A stretch of DNA of 6,195 nt from Rhodospirillales bacterium (GCA_023266795.1 JAHFPI010000114.1:1-6195), one strand, 5' to 3'; shown: positions 1 to 6,195, counted from the stretch's first letter. Numbers and translations are program-made. Notes: generated by a model from the sequence alone, not told the origin.

Positions 1-996
1 CGCTCCGGCCACAACCACGACCCACAACAGGGTAAACGGTAAAAACACTTTCCAGCCCAGCCGCATCAGCTGGTCATAGCGGTAGCGCGGCAGAGTGCCC
101 CGCGCCCACAGGAAAAAGAACAGCACAAAGCAAACCTTGAACGCAAACCAGATGAACCCCGGCACGACGCCCAGAGCCGCAATCCCGAACGGCGGCAGCC
201 AGCCGCCAAGAAACAGGATGGTCGTCATCGCTCCCATCAAAATCATGTTCAGGTATTCGCCAAGGAAGAACAGCGCGAACGTCATGGCGGAATACTCGAC
301 GTTATACCCGCCGACCAGCTCCGACTCGCCTTCCGGCAGGTCGAAAGGGGCGCGGTTTGTTTCGGCCAGCGCCGAAATGATAAACACCATGAACATCGGG
401 AACAGCAGCAGCGTCACCCACCACGGACGCTCGACCGTAACGATTTGCGTCAGGTTCAGCGATCCGGTTGCCAGCAGCACCGTGACCAGCACCAGGCCTA
501 TCGACACTTCGTAGGAAATCATCTGCGCCGCCGAACGCAGCCCGCCCAGAAGGGCGTAACGGGAATTCGAGGCCCAGCCGGCCATGACGATGCCGTAGAC
601 GCCAAGCGACGAAATCGCATAAATGTACAGGATGCCGACATTGATATTGGCCAGCACCAGGCCGTCGCCGAACGGCACCACCGCCCAGACAACCAGACTC
701 AGCGTAAACGTCAGCATCGGCGCGATCACAAACACGATCTTATCGGCGCCCGTGGGAATGATTGTCTCTTTACCGAGCAGCTTGATGCCGTCGGCAAAAG
801 CCTGCAGCAATCCGTAGGGCCCTACCATCATCGGCCCCTGCCGCAGGTGCATCGCGCCCAGAACCTTGCGCTCGACATAGGTCAGGTAAGCCATCACAAT
901 CAGCAACGGCACGACGATCACCAGAATTTTTATCACAATCCACAGCAGCGGCAGGATATAGCCAACCACATATTCGTTGTGCATCAACTCATCCAT
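1..996 (-). CDS. nuoH: NADH-quinone oxidoreductase subunit H (NuoH), 3' end cut off
   Basis: NuoH is the membrane subunit of complex I (ND1 homologue) that, with NuoB and NuoD, forms the quinone-access channel and links the peripheral arm to the proton-pumping arm. Translating the minus strand from the ATG at 996 gives 332 codons open to the window edge. The protein is strongly hydrophobic, with about eight membrane segments. Family signatures are clear: YVERKVLGAMHLRQGPMMVGP (in part, residues about 40-60), the KLLGKETIIP stretch (72-81), and the acidic matrix-side loop AETNRAPFDLPEGESELVGG (211-230) followed by YNVEYSA. RGTLPRYRYDQLMRLGWK (299-316) is the usual C-terminal signature. NuoH is normally about 325-350 aa, so only the last residues and stop codon are missing. 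The start overlaps the end of nuoG by 8 nt and has a purine-rich AAAGGCGG just upstream (1003-1010). Identification is firm; the C-terminus cannot be seen. Confidence 0.97.
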   Translation of the reverse strand, partial: MDELMHNEYVVGYILPLLWIVIKILVIVVPLLIVMAYLTYVERKVLGAMHLRQGPMMVGPYGLLQAFADGIKLLGKETIIPTGADKIVFVIAPMLTFTLSLVVWAVVPFGDGLVLANINVGILYIYAISSLGVYGIVMAGWASNSRYALLGGLRSAAQMISYEVSIGLVLVTVLLATGSLNLTQIVTVERPWWVTLLLFPMFMVFIISALAETNRAPFDLPEGESELVGGYNVEYSAMTFALFFLGEYLNMILMGAMTTILFLGGWLPPFGIAALGVVPGFIWFAFKVCFVLFFFLWARGTLPRYRYDQLMRLGWKVFLPFTLLWVVVVAGA

Positions 997-3019
997 GCGC
1001 CACCGCCTTTTCGTCCCCTGAATTCAGAAGCGCTTCCGTGCATTCCGCCATAGTCTTCGAAGCGCGTGAAATCGGGTCGGTCATATAGAAATTACCGATA
1101 GACAGGACAAACGGCGCTTTGTCGCACTTGCCGTCCTTGCCGAAAGCCGCCCATTTGGCAGGACGAATAACGTCAATGTCGCCAAACAGCGCGTTTTCTT
1201 TGACAAGCCGCTGACGTATTTGCGCGAGGTTATCGTAAGGCAGCGTCTTGCCGAGAACTTCGGACAACGCACGGATAATCTTCCAGTCCTCCCGCGCCTC
1301 GCCGGGCGGGAAGACCGCCTGTCGCGCCGTTTGCGGGCGGCCTTCAAGGTTAACGTAGGTCGCATTCTTTTCGGTATAGGCCGCGCCCGGCAGGATAACA
1401 TCCGCCCGCGCCGCGCCACGGTCGCCGTGATGCCCCTGATAAATCACGAAGCTGCTCTTGGAAATCTTATCCATCGGCAGTTCATCCGCGCCCAGCAGAT
1501 AAAGCACATCCAGCTTCAGCAGGTCGTCAAAGCTCACCCCCGTCGTGCAGCCGAGTTCAAGCGCCCCGACACGGCTGGCGGCGGTATTCAGGACATTAAA
1601 GCCATTCCAGCCCTCTTTAACCATGTTGTATTTTTCAGCGACTTTGCGGGCCAGCGACTGAACGGCCAGCCCGTCCGCACGGCGCAGCGCGCCCGTACCG
1701 AGGATCATCATCGGGTTTTTGGCTTTGCCGAGAATATCGGCAAAAGCGCCCTTGCCGTTCAGCAGTTCTTCCAGCGTTTCCGGCCCCGCACCGAGATATT
1801 TGGTCGGATAGTTCAGCTTGATCTGCGGGCCGATCACGCCGACTTTAATGCGCTTCGCCAGCCATGTCTTGCGGATACGCGCATTGATGATCGCCGCCTC
1901 GACGCGCGGATTGGTGCCGACCAGCAAAATCGCGTCGGCCTGTTCAATGCCGGCAATCGTCGTATTGAAAAGGTAGCCCACGGGCTGAGACACATCCACC
2001 TGTGCGCCGTACTGGCGGCATTCGATAGTCGACGAGCCAAGAGCCTTCAGCAGGTCCTTGAGCGCGATGATTGATTCACAATCGGCGAGGTCGCCGATAA
2101 CCGCGCCGATTTTACCGCCGGAAATCTTTGCTTTAATGGCCTCAAACGCTTCCGGCCATGTCGCGGGCTGCAGCTTGCCGTTTTTGCGAACATAAGGCTT
2201 GTCGAGACGCTGGCTCTTCAGGCCGTCCACGGCAAAACGGGTTTTGTCGGAAATCCATTCTTCGTTCACGTCTTCATGCAGGCGCGGCAGGATACGCATA
2301 ACTTCCCCGCCCCGGCAGTCGATGCGGATGTTGGAGCCGACGGCGTCCAGCACATCGATGCTCTCCGTCTTGCGTAGCTCCCACGGCCGCGCGGTGAAGG
2401 CATAAGGCTTCGAGGTCAGCGCGCCGACGGGGCAGACGTCAATGAGGTTGCCGGAAAGCTCCGAGGTCATCATCTGCGCGACGTAAGTGCCGATCTCCAG
2501 ATGTTCGCCGCGATTCAGAATGCCCATTTCCTCCACGCCGGCGATTTCCTCGCCGAAACGCACACAGCGCGTGCAGTGGATGCAGCGGGTCATCACAGTT
2601 TTCACCAGCGGCCCCAGTTCTTTGTCCTTTACGGCGCGTTTTTCTTCCTGATAGCGGGAACGGTCGAAGCCGTAAGCCACCGCCTGATCCTGCAAATCGC
2701 ACTCCCCGCCCTGATCGCAGATCGGGCAGTCGAGCGGATGGTTGACCAGCAGCATCTCCATCACACCCTTGCGCGCCTTCTGCGCGAGGGGGGACTGGGT
2801 AAACACCTTCATGCCGTCGGCACAGGGCATCGCGCAGCTCGCCACCGGCTTCGGCGATTTCTCGACCTCGACAAGGCACATCCGGCAATTGGCTGGTACG
2901 GAGAGTTTGTCATGATAGCAGAAACGCGGAATCTCCACACCCAGTTGCTCCGCCGCCTGAATAATAGACGTCCCCGGCGCGACTTCCACTTCCATTCCAT
3001 CGATTGTCAGTTTAGGCAT
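989..3019 (-). CDS. nuoG: NADH-quinone oxidoreductase subunit G (NuoG), 75-kDa subunit homologue
   Basis: NuoG is the large iron-sulphur subunit of the peripheral arm and passes electrons from the NuoEF tip towards NuoI and NuoB. It is 676 aa, complete, and of usual length for alphaproteobacteria. Domains in order: N-terminal 2Fe-2S ferredoxin fold with Cys34, Cys45, Cys48 and Cys62 (N1b); the His-Cys3 site with His94, Cys98, Cys101 and Cys107 (N5); a 4Fe-4S site with Cys146, Cys149, Cys152 and Cys196 (N4, in RCIHCTRCVRFGEEIAG and DVCPVGALTSKPYAF); then a molybdopterin-oxidoreductase-like domain from about 215 to 620 that is degenerate and not expected to bind a cofactor. GWNGFNVLNTAASRVGALELG (in part, 470-490) and the NFYMTDPISRASKTMAEC end (643-660) are family signatures. 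The extra cysteines of the N7 cluster, found in E. coli and Thermus, are absent. The ATG at 3019 has a Shine-Dalgarno GAAAGG six bases upstream and overlaps the end of orfX by 8 nt. Confidence 0.98.
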   Translation of the reverse strand: MPKLTIDGMEVEVAPGTSIIQAAEQLGVEIPRFCYHDKLSVPANCRMCLVEVEKSPKPVASCAMPCADGMKVFTQSPLAQKARKGVMEMLLVNHPLDCPICDQGGECDLQDQAVAYGFDRSRYQEEKRAVKDKELGPLVKTVMTRCIHCTRCVRFGEEIAGVEEMGILNRGEHLEIGTYVAQMMTSELSGNLIDVCPVGALTSKPYAFTARPWELRKTESIDVLDAVGSNIRIDCRGGEVMRILPRLHEDVNEEWISDKTRFAVDGLKSQRLDKPYVRKNGKLQPATWPEAFEAIKAKISGGKIGAVIGDLADCESIIALKDLLKALGSSTIECRQYGAQVDVSQPVGYLFNTTIAGIEQADAILLVGTNPRVEAAIINARIRKTWLAKRIKVGVIGPQIKLNYPTKYLGAGPETLEELLNGKGAFADILGKAKNPMMILGTGALRRADGLAVQSLARKVAEKYNMVKEGWNGFNVLNTAASRVGALELGCTTGVSFDDLLKLDVLYLLGADELPMDKISKSSFVIYQGHHGDRGAARADVILPGAAYTEKNATYVNLEGRPQTARQAVFPPGEAREDWKIIRALSEVLGKTLPYDNLAQIRQRLVKENALFGDIDVIRPAKWAAFGKDGKCDKAPFVLSIGNFYMTDPISRASKTMAECTEALLNSGDEKAVAHG

Positions 3020-3533
3020 TGTTCGCCTTTCTTTCAGAGGGTGTGTTGGTGTTGGCCTGAAGAGAAAATTCTTTTTTAATATATTTCCAATGTAAAAGGC
3101 TTATTAATAAACCCATTGTTAGGAATGAGTACACATGTCGCGCAAATATGCCTTGAGTATGGATAAGATCACGCTTAAGGACTTGAGTATGGATAAGATC
3201 AAGAGTGTCGGGATGCATATAAGCAAAGGCGAGACCGTTGAATAGTGCTATTAACGCCGCCGTCAGGCAGCATGTGATCAATGTAGCCTTCTTGTAGATT
3301 ATCAATCCTGTAGTCACGGCTGCATATGCCGTCAAACCAGGGCCACCATATGTATGCCCAACGATAACCCACATTACAACTTCAAAAAGCCACCCAAAAA
3401 TATCACGGCCGAAATTAAAGTAGCCATGAGAGGTTAAAAGACCCACCACCCCACACACTGATATCACCACCGTACAGGTGATGATAGACGCACTTAAAAC
3501 ACAGCACATATTTTTTAAAAAAACCTTCCCCAT
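3012..3533 (-). CDS. Unrecognised 173-aa multi-pass membrane protein inserted between nuoF and nuoG (orfX)
   Basis: I do not recognise a family for this gene. It starts at the ATG at 3533, which shares one base with the nuoF stop (TGATG), and ends at a TAA inside the first codons of nuoG, so it is overlapped on both sides. A possible Shine-Dalgarno AAGAGG lies 11 bases upstream. The protein has a short basic N-terminus (MGKVFLKN), then hydrophobic segments at about 10-33, 46-61, 66-80, 83-105 and 134-149, giving four or five membrane helices, and a polar tail (155-173) ending in SERKANNA. Cysteines are concentrated in the helices (10, 11, 20, 27, 88, 89). A loop at 112-131 contains DLIHTQ twice, ten residues apart, encoded by a direct DNA repeat. 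Base composition (about 42% G+C over 3061-3540) and codons such as TTA, ATA, CTA, ACA and AGA differ from the nuo genes, suggesting a separate origin. The intact frame, its start and stop placement and its hydrophobic pattern support a real gene. Its role, whether complex I accessory or unrelated passenger, is unknown. Confidence 0.8.
   Translation of the reverse strand: MGKVFLKNMCCVLSASIITCTVVISVCGVVGLLTSHGYFNFGRDIFGWLFEVVMWVIVGHTYGGPGLTAYAAVTTGLIIYKKATLITCCLTAALIALFNGLAFAYMHPDTLDLIHTQVLKRDLIHTQGIFARHVYSFLTMGLLISLLHWKYIKKEFSLQANTNTPSERKANNA
3026..3031 (-). promoter_or_regulatory. Ribosome binding site of nuoG, inside the orfX coding region
   Basis: GAAAGG on the minus strand lies six bases before the nuoG ATG at 3019. 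It falls within the last codons of orfX (the SERKANNA tail), so the end of orfX supplies the nuoG initiation signal, and the orfX stop lies within the second and third nuoG codons. This suggests coupling of nuoG translation to orfX translation. Confidence 0.75.
3152..3211. repeat. Two tandem 30-bp units with an identical 20-bp core
   Basis: The 20-bp sequence CTTGAGTATGGATAAGATCA occurs at 3152-3171 and again, with no mismatch, at 3182-3201. The period is exactly 30 bp, so the repeat keeps the orfX reading frame and adds ten residues: DLIHTQVLKR followed by DLIHTQGIFA in the loop before the last membrane helix. The last ten bases of each unit have diverged. Identity at third codon positions suggests a fairly recent duplication, not protein-level selection for similarity alone. 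Confidence 0.9.
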
Positions 3534-4816
3534 CACGCCGCCAACCTCTTCCGGTATTCCAATATGCGCCGCTCCATCTCTGGACGGAAATGTTTGATCA
3601 ATCCCTGTATCGGCCATGCAGATGCGTCGCCGTGGGCGCAGATGGTGTGGCCTTCGATTTCGCTGCCGATGTCGAGCAGCATGTCGATTTCGGAGATTTC
3701 CGCCTCGCCGCGCGCCATGCGCTGCATGATGCGGTACATCCAGCCGGTGCCTTCGCGGCAGGGCGTGCACTGGCCGCAGCTTTCGTGCGCATAAAACCGC
3801 GCCAGACGCGCAATCGCAAAAACGATGTCGGTCGATTTATCCATGACGATCACCGCCGCCGTGCCCAGACCGGAATAAGCCTCGCGCAGGCTGTCAAAAT
3901 CCATCAGCACGGTGTCGCAGAGGCTTTTCGGCAGCAGGCGGGTCGAGGAGCCGCCCGGAATCACCGCCAGCAGGTTATCCCAGCCGCCGCGCACCCCGCC
4001 GCCGTGTTTCTCGATGAGTTCCTTCAGGGGAATGCTCATCGCTTCTTCGACGTTGCAGGGATTGTTGATGTGGCCGGAAAGGCAAAAAACTTTGGTGCCG
4101 CGATTTTTCTCGCGGCCGATGCTGCCGAACCATGACGCACCGCGCTTGAGGATTTCCGGCACGACGGCGATTGTTTCTACGTTATTCACGGTTGTCGGGC
4201 AGGCATACAGCCCCGCCCCCGCCGGAAACGGCGGCTTGTTGCGCGGAAAGCCTTTTTTGCCTTCCATGCTGTTCAGCAGGGCGGTTTCCTCGCCGCAGAT
4301 ATAAGCCCCCGCGCCGCGATGCAGGTATAAATCAAAATCCCAGCCGGTGCCGGCGGCGTTTTTGCCGAGCAGCCCCGCCTCATAAGCTTCGTCAATGGCT
4401 TTTTGCAGCGCGACGGCTTCATGATAGAACTCGCCGCGTATATATATGTAGGCCGCATGAGCACCCATCCCGAAGCTGGAGAGCAGCGCGCCCTCGATCA
4501 GCTTGTGCGGATCGTGGCGCATGATGTCGCGGTCCTTGCAGGTGCCGGGCTCCGACTCGTCGGCATTGATGACGAGATAATTGGGCCGGCCATCCTTGGA
4601 ATCCTTGGGCATAAACGACCATTTCATGCCGGTCGGGAAGCCTGCGCCACCGCGTCCGCGCAATTCGGATTTCTTGACTTCCTCGACAATCCAGTCGCGG
4701 CCTTTGGCGGTTATATCCTTCGTGCCGCTCCAGTCGCCCCGCGCCTGCGCGGATTTCAGGTCGGCGCCCTGCCAGCCGTAAAGGTTCGTAAAAATCCGGT
4801 CCTTGTCGCTTAACAT
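3533..4816 (-). CDS. nuoF: NADH-quinone oxidoreductase subunit F (NuoF), NADH- and FMN-binding subunit
   Basis: NuoF oxidises NADH and passes electrons through FMN to the 4Fe-4S cluster N3, at the cytoplasmic tip of complex I. The protein is 427 aa, the usual length. Visible motifs: the glycine-rich nucleotide-binding stretch RGRGGAGFPTGMKWSF (53-68); FMN-site residues in NADESEPGTCKDR (84-96); GAGAYICGEETALLNSMEG (168-186); PTTVNNVET (207-215); and the N3 ligands Cys347, Cys350 and Cys353 (SCGQCTPCREGTGW) with Cys393 (HTICAHGDA). I chose the ATG at 4816 (MLSDKDRIFTNLYG), the start typical of alphaproteobacterial NuoF. An ATG five codons upstream (4831) is in frame but would place the likely GGGG ribosome binding site inside the gene. 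The start overlaps the nuoE stop by 7 nt; the TGA stop shares one base with the orfX start. Confidence 0.98.
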   Translation of the reverse strand: MLSDKDRIFTNLYGWQGADLKSAQARGDWSGTKDITAKGRDWIVEEVKKSELRGRGGAGFPTGMKWSFMPKDSKDGRPNYLVINADESEPGTCKDRDIMRHDPHKLIEGALLSSFGMGAHAAYIYIRGEFYHEAVALQKAIDEAYEAGLLGKNAAGTGWDFDLYLHRGAGAYICGEETALLNSMEGKKGFPRNKPPFPAGAGLYACPTTVNNVETIAVVPEILKRGASWFGSIGREKNRGTKVFCLSGHINNPCNVEEAMSIPLKELIEKHGGGVRGGWDNLLAVIPGGSSTRLLPKSLCDTVLMDFDSLREAYSGLGTAAVIVMDKSTDIVFAIARLARFYAHESCGQCTPCREGTGWMYRIMQRMARGEAEISEIDMLLDIGSEIEGHTICAHGDASAWPIQGLIKHFRPEMERRILEYRKRLAA

Positions 4817-5442
4817 TTTTTGACCCCGCATTTTTCCGCCTGTTCATGCAGGCAGGTTGCGCCCTTGACGCCCATCGACGTTGTGCGTCCGGTTTGCGAC
4901 CCATGAGCGGGTTTTTTGCCCGCCTTCAGCGCGTCCAGCACCTTCACGGCGTTTTCTGGCGTCAGGTCTTCATAAAAGTCATCGCCGTTCCGCTGTGCGA
5001 CCGGCGCATTGACGCAGGCGCCGAGACATTCGACTTCGGACAGGGAGAAATTACCGTCCGGCGTGGTTTCGCCCAGCTTGATGCCAAGATGCTTTTCGCA
5101 GGCGCTCACCACCTCCGCCGAACCGTTGAGCCAGCAGGGCGTCGTCGTGCAGAACTGGATGTGATGTTTGCCCTTCGGCTGCAGGTTATACATGGTGTAG
5201 AACGTCGCCACTTCGAAAACCTTGATGCGCGGCATGCCGAGGATGCGGCCGATCTCCTCCATCGCCGCCTCGGGAATCCAGCCGTCGTTCTGGTTCTGTG
5301 CAAGGTCGAGCAAGGGCATCACGGCGCTGGCCTGTCTCCCCTTAGGGTATTTGGCGACATGGGACTCTATTTTTTTCATGTTCGCAGCAGAAAACTTGAA
5401 CTCTTTCGGCTGTTCGAAATGTACTTTTTGTGCGTGACTCAT
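4810..5442 (-). CDS. nuoE: NADH-quinone oxidoreductase subunit E (NuoE), 24-kDa subunit homologue
   Basis: NuoE pairs with NuoF at the NADH-oxidising tip of complex I and carries the 2Fe-2S cluster N1a, of low potential, next to the FMN. The protein is 210 aa. A helical N-terminal part (about 18-85, including ASAVMPLLDLAQNQNDGWIP and VFEVATFYTMYN) is followed by a thioredoxin-like domain with the four cluster ligands: Cys98 and Cys103 (QFCTTTPCWLNG), and Cys139 and Cys143 (EVECLGACVNAP). After the conserved DLTPENAVKVLDALKAGKKP comes a tail (about 178-210) with GSQTGR and three more cysteines (196, 205, 210). It follows nuoD with an ATGA overlap of 4 nt and overlaps nuoF by 7 nt. The start at 5442 has a good ribosome binding site. 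It is a stand-alone gene as is usual in alphaproteobacteria. Confidence 0.97.
   Translation of the reverse strand: MSHAQKVHFEQPKEFKFSAANMKKIESHVAKYPKGRQASAVMPLLDLAQNQNDGWIPEAAMEEIGRILGMPRIKVFEVATFYTMYNLQPKGKHHIQFCTTTPCWLNGSAEVVSACEKHLGIKLGETTPDGNFSLSEVECLGACVNAPVAQRNGDDFYEDLTPENAVKVLDALKAGKKPAHGSQTGRTTSMGVKGATCLHEQAEKCGVKKC
4824..4827 (-). promoter_or_regulatory. Ribosome binding site deciding the nuoF start
   Basis: GGGG on the minus strand sits seven bases before the ATG at 4816, inside the last codons of nuoE. It lies downstream of the alternative in-frame ATG at 4831, so it can serve only the 4816 start. This supports the shorter, family-typical N-terminus MLSDKDRIF. Confidence 0.6.
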
Positions 5443-6195
5443 CGATCGATCTCCCCGAACACGATGTCCAGCGAGCCAATGATGGCGACCGTATCCGCCA
5501 GCATATGCCCCTTGGACAGAAAATCCAGCGCCTGCAGGTGTACGAAACCCGGCGCGCGGATATGGCAGCGGTAGGGCTTGTTCGTCCCGTCCGACACCAG
5601 ATAAACGCCGAACTCGCCCTTCGGCGCCTCGACAACCGAATAGGTCTCTCCCGCCGGAACGTGGTAGCCCTCGGTATAAAGCTTGAAGTGGTGAATCATC
5701 GCTTCCATCGAGGTTTTCATGTCACTGCGTTTGGGCGGCGTGATTTTGCGGTCATCGACCATCACCGGTCCCTGCGGCATTTTCTCGATCGCCTGCTTCA
5801 TGATCCGGAGGGCCTGACGCATTTCGGCGACGCGCACCAGATAACGCGCGTAGCAATCCCCCGTCGTGCCGATGGGAATGTCAAAATCCATGTCGGCATA
5901 GCAGTCATAAGGCTGCGCCTTGCGCAGGTCCCACGCCACGCCGGAACCGCGCAGCATCGCCCCCGAAAAACCCCAGTCCAGCGCCTGCTCCTTCGTTGCA
6001 ACGCCGATATCGACGGTACGCTGCTTGAAAATGCGGTTTTCAGTCAGCAGGGTTTCCATGTCGTCGATAAAAGTGACATGGCTGTAAGCAAATGCGTACA
6101 TGTCTTCGAGCAGGCCTGCGGGCAAGTCCTGATGCACGCCGCCCGGACGGAAATAGTTGGAATGCAGCCGCGCCCCGCTGACCCGCTCGTAAAAT
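5439..6195 (-). CDS. nuoD: NADH-quinone oxidoreductase subunit D (NuoD), 5' end cut off
   Basis: NuoD (49-kDa homologue, related to the large subunit of NiFe hydrogenases) lines the quinone-reduction site of complex I together with NuoB. The frame is open through the right edge: the first full codon is at 6194, reading FYERVSGARLHSNYFRPGG before the VHQDLP motif. A GTG at 6137 could be mistaken for a start, but the conserved sequence upstream of it shows it is internal. About 251 of an expected 390-400 residues are present. Conserved stretches seen are RGSGVAWDLRKAQPYDCY, PIGTTGDCYARYLVRVAEMRQ, FKLYTEGYHVPAGETYSVVE, GEFGVYLVSDG, PYRCHIRAPGFVHLQAL and the C-terminal IIGSLDIVFGEIDR. The N-terminal residues that contact the quinone head group lie outside the window. 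The stop codon overlaps the nuoE start by 4 nt. Confidence 0.97.
   Translation of the reverse strand, partial: FYERVSGARLHSNYFRPGGVHQDLPAGLLEDMYAFAYSHVTFIDDMETLLTENRIFKQRTVDIGVATKEQALDWGFSGAMLRGSGVAWDLRKAQPYDCYADMDFDIPIGTTGDCYARYLVRVAEMRQALRIMKQAIEKMPQGPVMVDDRKITPPKRSDMKTSMEAMIHHFKLYTEGYHVPAGETYSVVEAPKGEFGVYLVSDGTNKPYRCHIRAPGFVHLQALDFLSKGHMLADTVAIIGSLDIVFGEIDR
5451..5456 (-). promoter_or_regulatory. Ribosome binding site of nuoE
   Basis: GGGGAG on the minus strand lies eight bases before the nuoE ATG at 5442, within the last codons of nuoD. The spacer and start form the self-complementary stretch ATCGATCGAT (5441-5450). The strong match explains efficient restart of translation at the ATGA overlap. 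Confidence 0.7.

Noticed and set aside
445..1053. 202-aa plus-strand open frame across nuoH and the nuoG end
   Set aside because: It is rich in Gln, His and Arg and overlaps the certain nuoH reading frame on the other strand, so it is a shadow.
1220..2074. 284-aa plus-strand open frame antisense to nuoG
   Set aside because: It lies wholly over a well-conserved nuoG region, has composition expected from the reverse of a high-G+C gene, and shows no recognisable domain.
3071..3078. A-rich AAAAAAG run in orfX as a possible programmed -1 frameshift site
   Set aside because: The run is read as AAA AAA GAA, so the heptamer is not in the frame needed for the canonical A-AAA-AAG slip. No downstream structure or useful alternative frame was seen.
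3020..3533. orfX region as an insertion sequence or integron cassette remnant
   Set aside because: No terminal inverted repeats, target duplications or transposase motifs were seen. The only repeat is internal and direct, and the flanks are intact nuo codons.
3012..3770. A longer version of orfX reaching 79 codons upstream into nuoF
   Set aside because: The extra N-terminal part is rich in Arg and His and lies entirely over the conserved N3 cluster region of nuoF in another frame. The ATG at 3533, at the nuoF stop, is the natural start.
4437..4450. TATATATATG stretch resembling a promoter -10 element
   Set aside because: It encodes the conserved AYIYIRGE part of NuoF, lies in mid-gene, and has no convincing -35 partner.
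4846..5574. 242-aa plus-strand open frame antisense to nuoE and nuoD
   Set aside because: It overlaps two confirmed genes and its protein shows no domain; it is a frame shadow of high-G+C coding sequence.

Overview
The window is an internal piece of a complex I (NADH:quinone oxidoreductase, NDH-1) operon, transcribed entirely from the minus strand. Reading with transcription, the order is nuoD (5' end cut off at the right edge), nuoE, nuoF, a short unrecognised membrane-protein gene (called orfX here), nuoG, and nuoH (last few codons cut off at the left edge). There are no RNA genes, insertion sequences, CRISPR arrays, promoters or terminators that I can support. The missing nuoABC and nuoI-N genes presumably lie outside the two edges.

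The host is most likely an alphaproteobacterium. nuoD and nuoE are separate genes, not fused as in enterobacterial nuoCD. NuoG is short (676 aa) and lacks the extra N7 iron-sulphur cysteines, as in mitochondrial and alphaproteobacterial subunits. NuoE carries a C-terminal tail with a G-x-x-x-G-R pattern like that of mitochondrial NDUFV2. The genus cannot be told from this sequence alone.

The genes are packed with no spacers: every junction overlaps, by 4 nt (nuoD/nuoE), 7 nt (nuoE/nuoF), 1 nt (nuoF/orfX), 8 nt (orfX/nuoG) and 8 nt (nuoG/nuoH). One polycistronic mRNA with translational coupling is the natural reading. NuoE and NuoF form the NADH-oxidising tip (clusters N1a, FMN, N3), NuoG carries electrons down the arm (N1b, N5, N4), NuoD helps form the quinone site at the membrane junction, and NuoH is the membrane subunit that completes that site.

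The one part that is not routine is orfX (3012-3533). It encodes a 173-aa protein with four or five predicted membrane helices. It has about 42% G+C by hand count over 3061-3540, against roughly 55-67% in sampled lines of the nuo genes, uses codons the neighbours avoid, and contains a recent-looking 30-bp tandem duplication. Despite looking foreign it is seamlessly overlapped with nuoF and nuoG. It may be an accessory or lineage-specific complex I factor, or a passenger gene that uses the operon's expression; the sequence does not decide between these.
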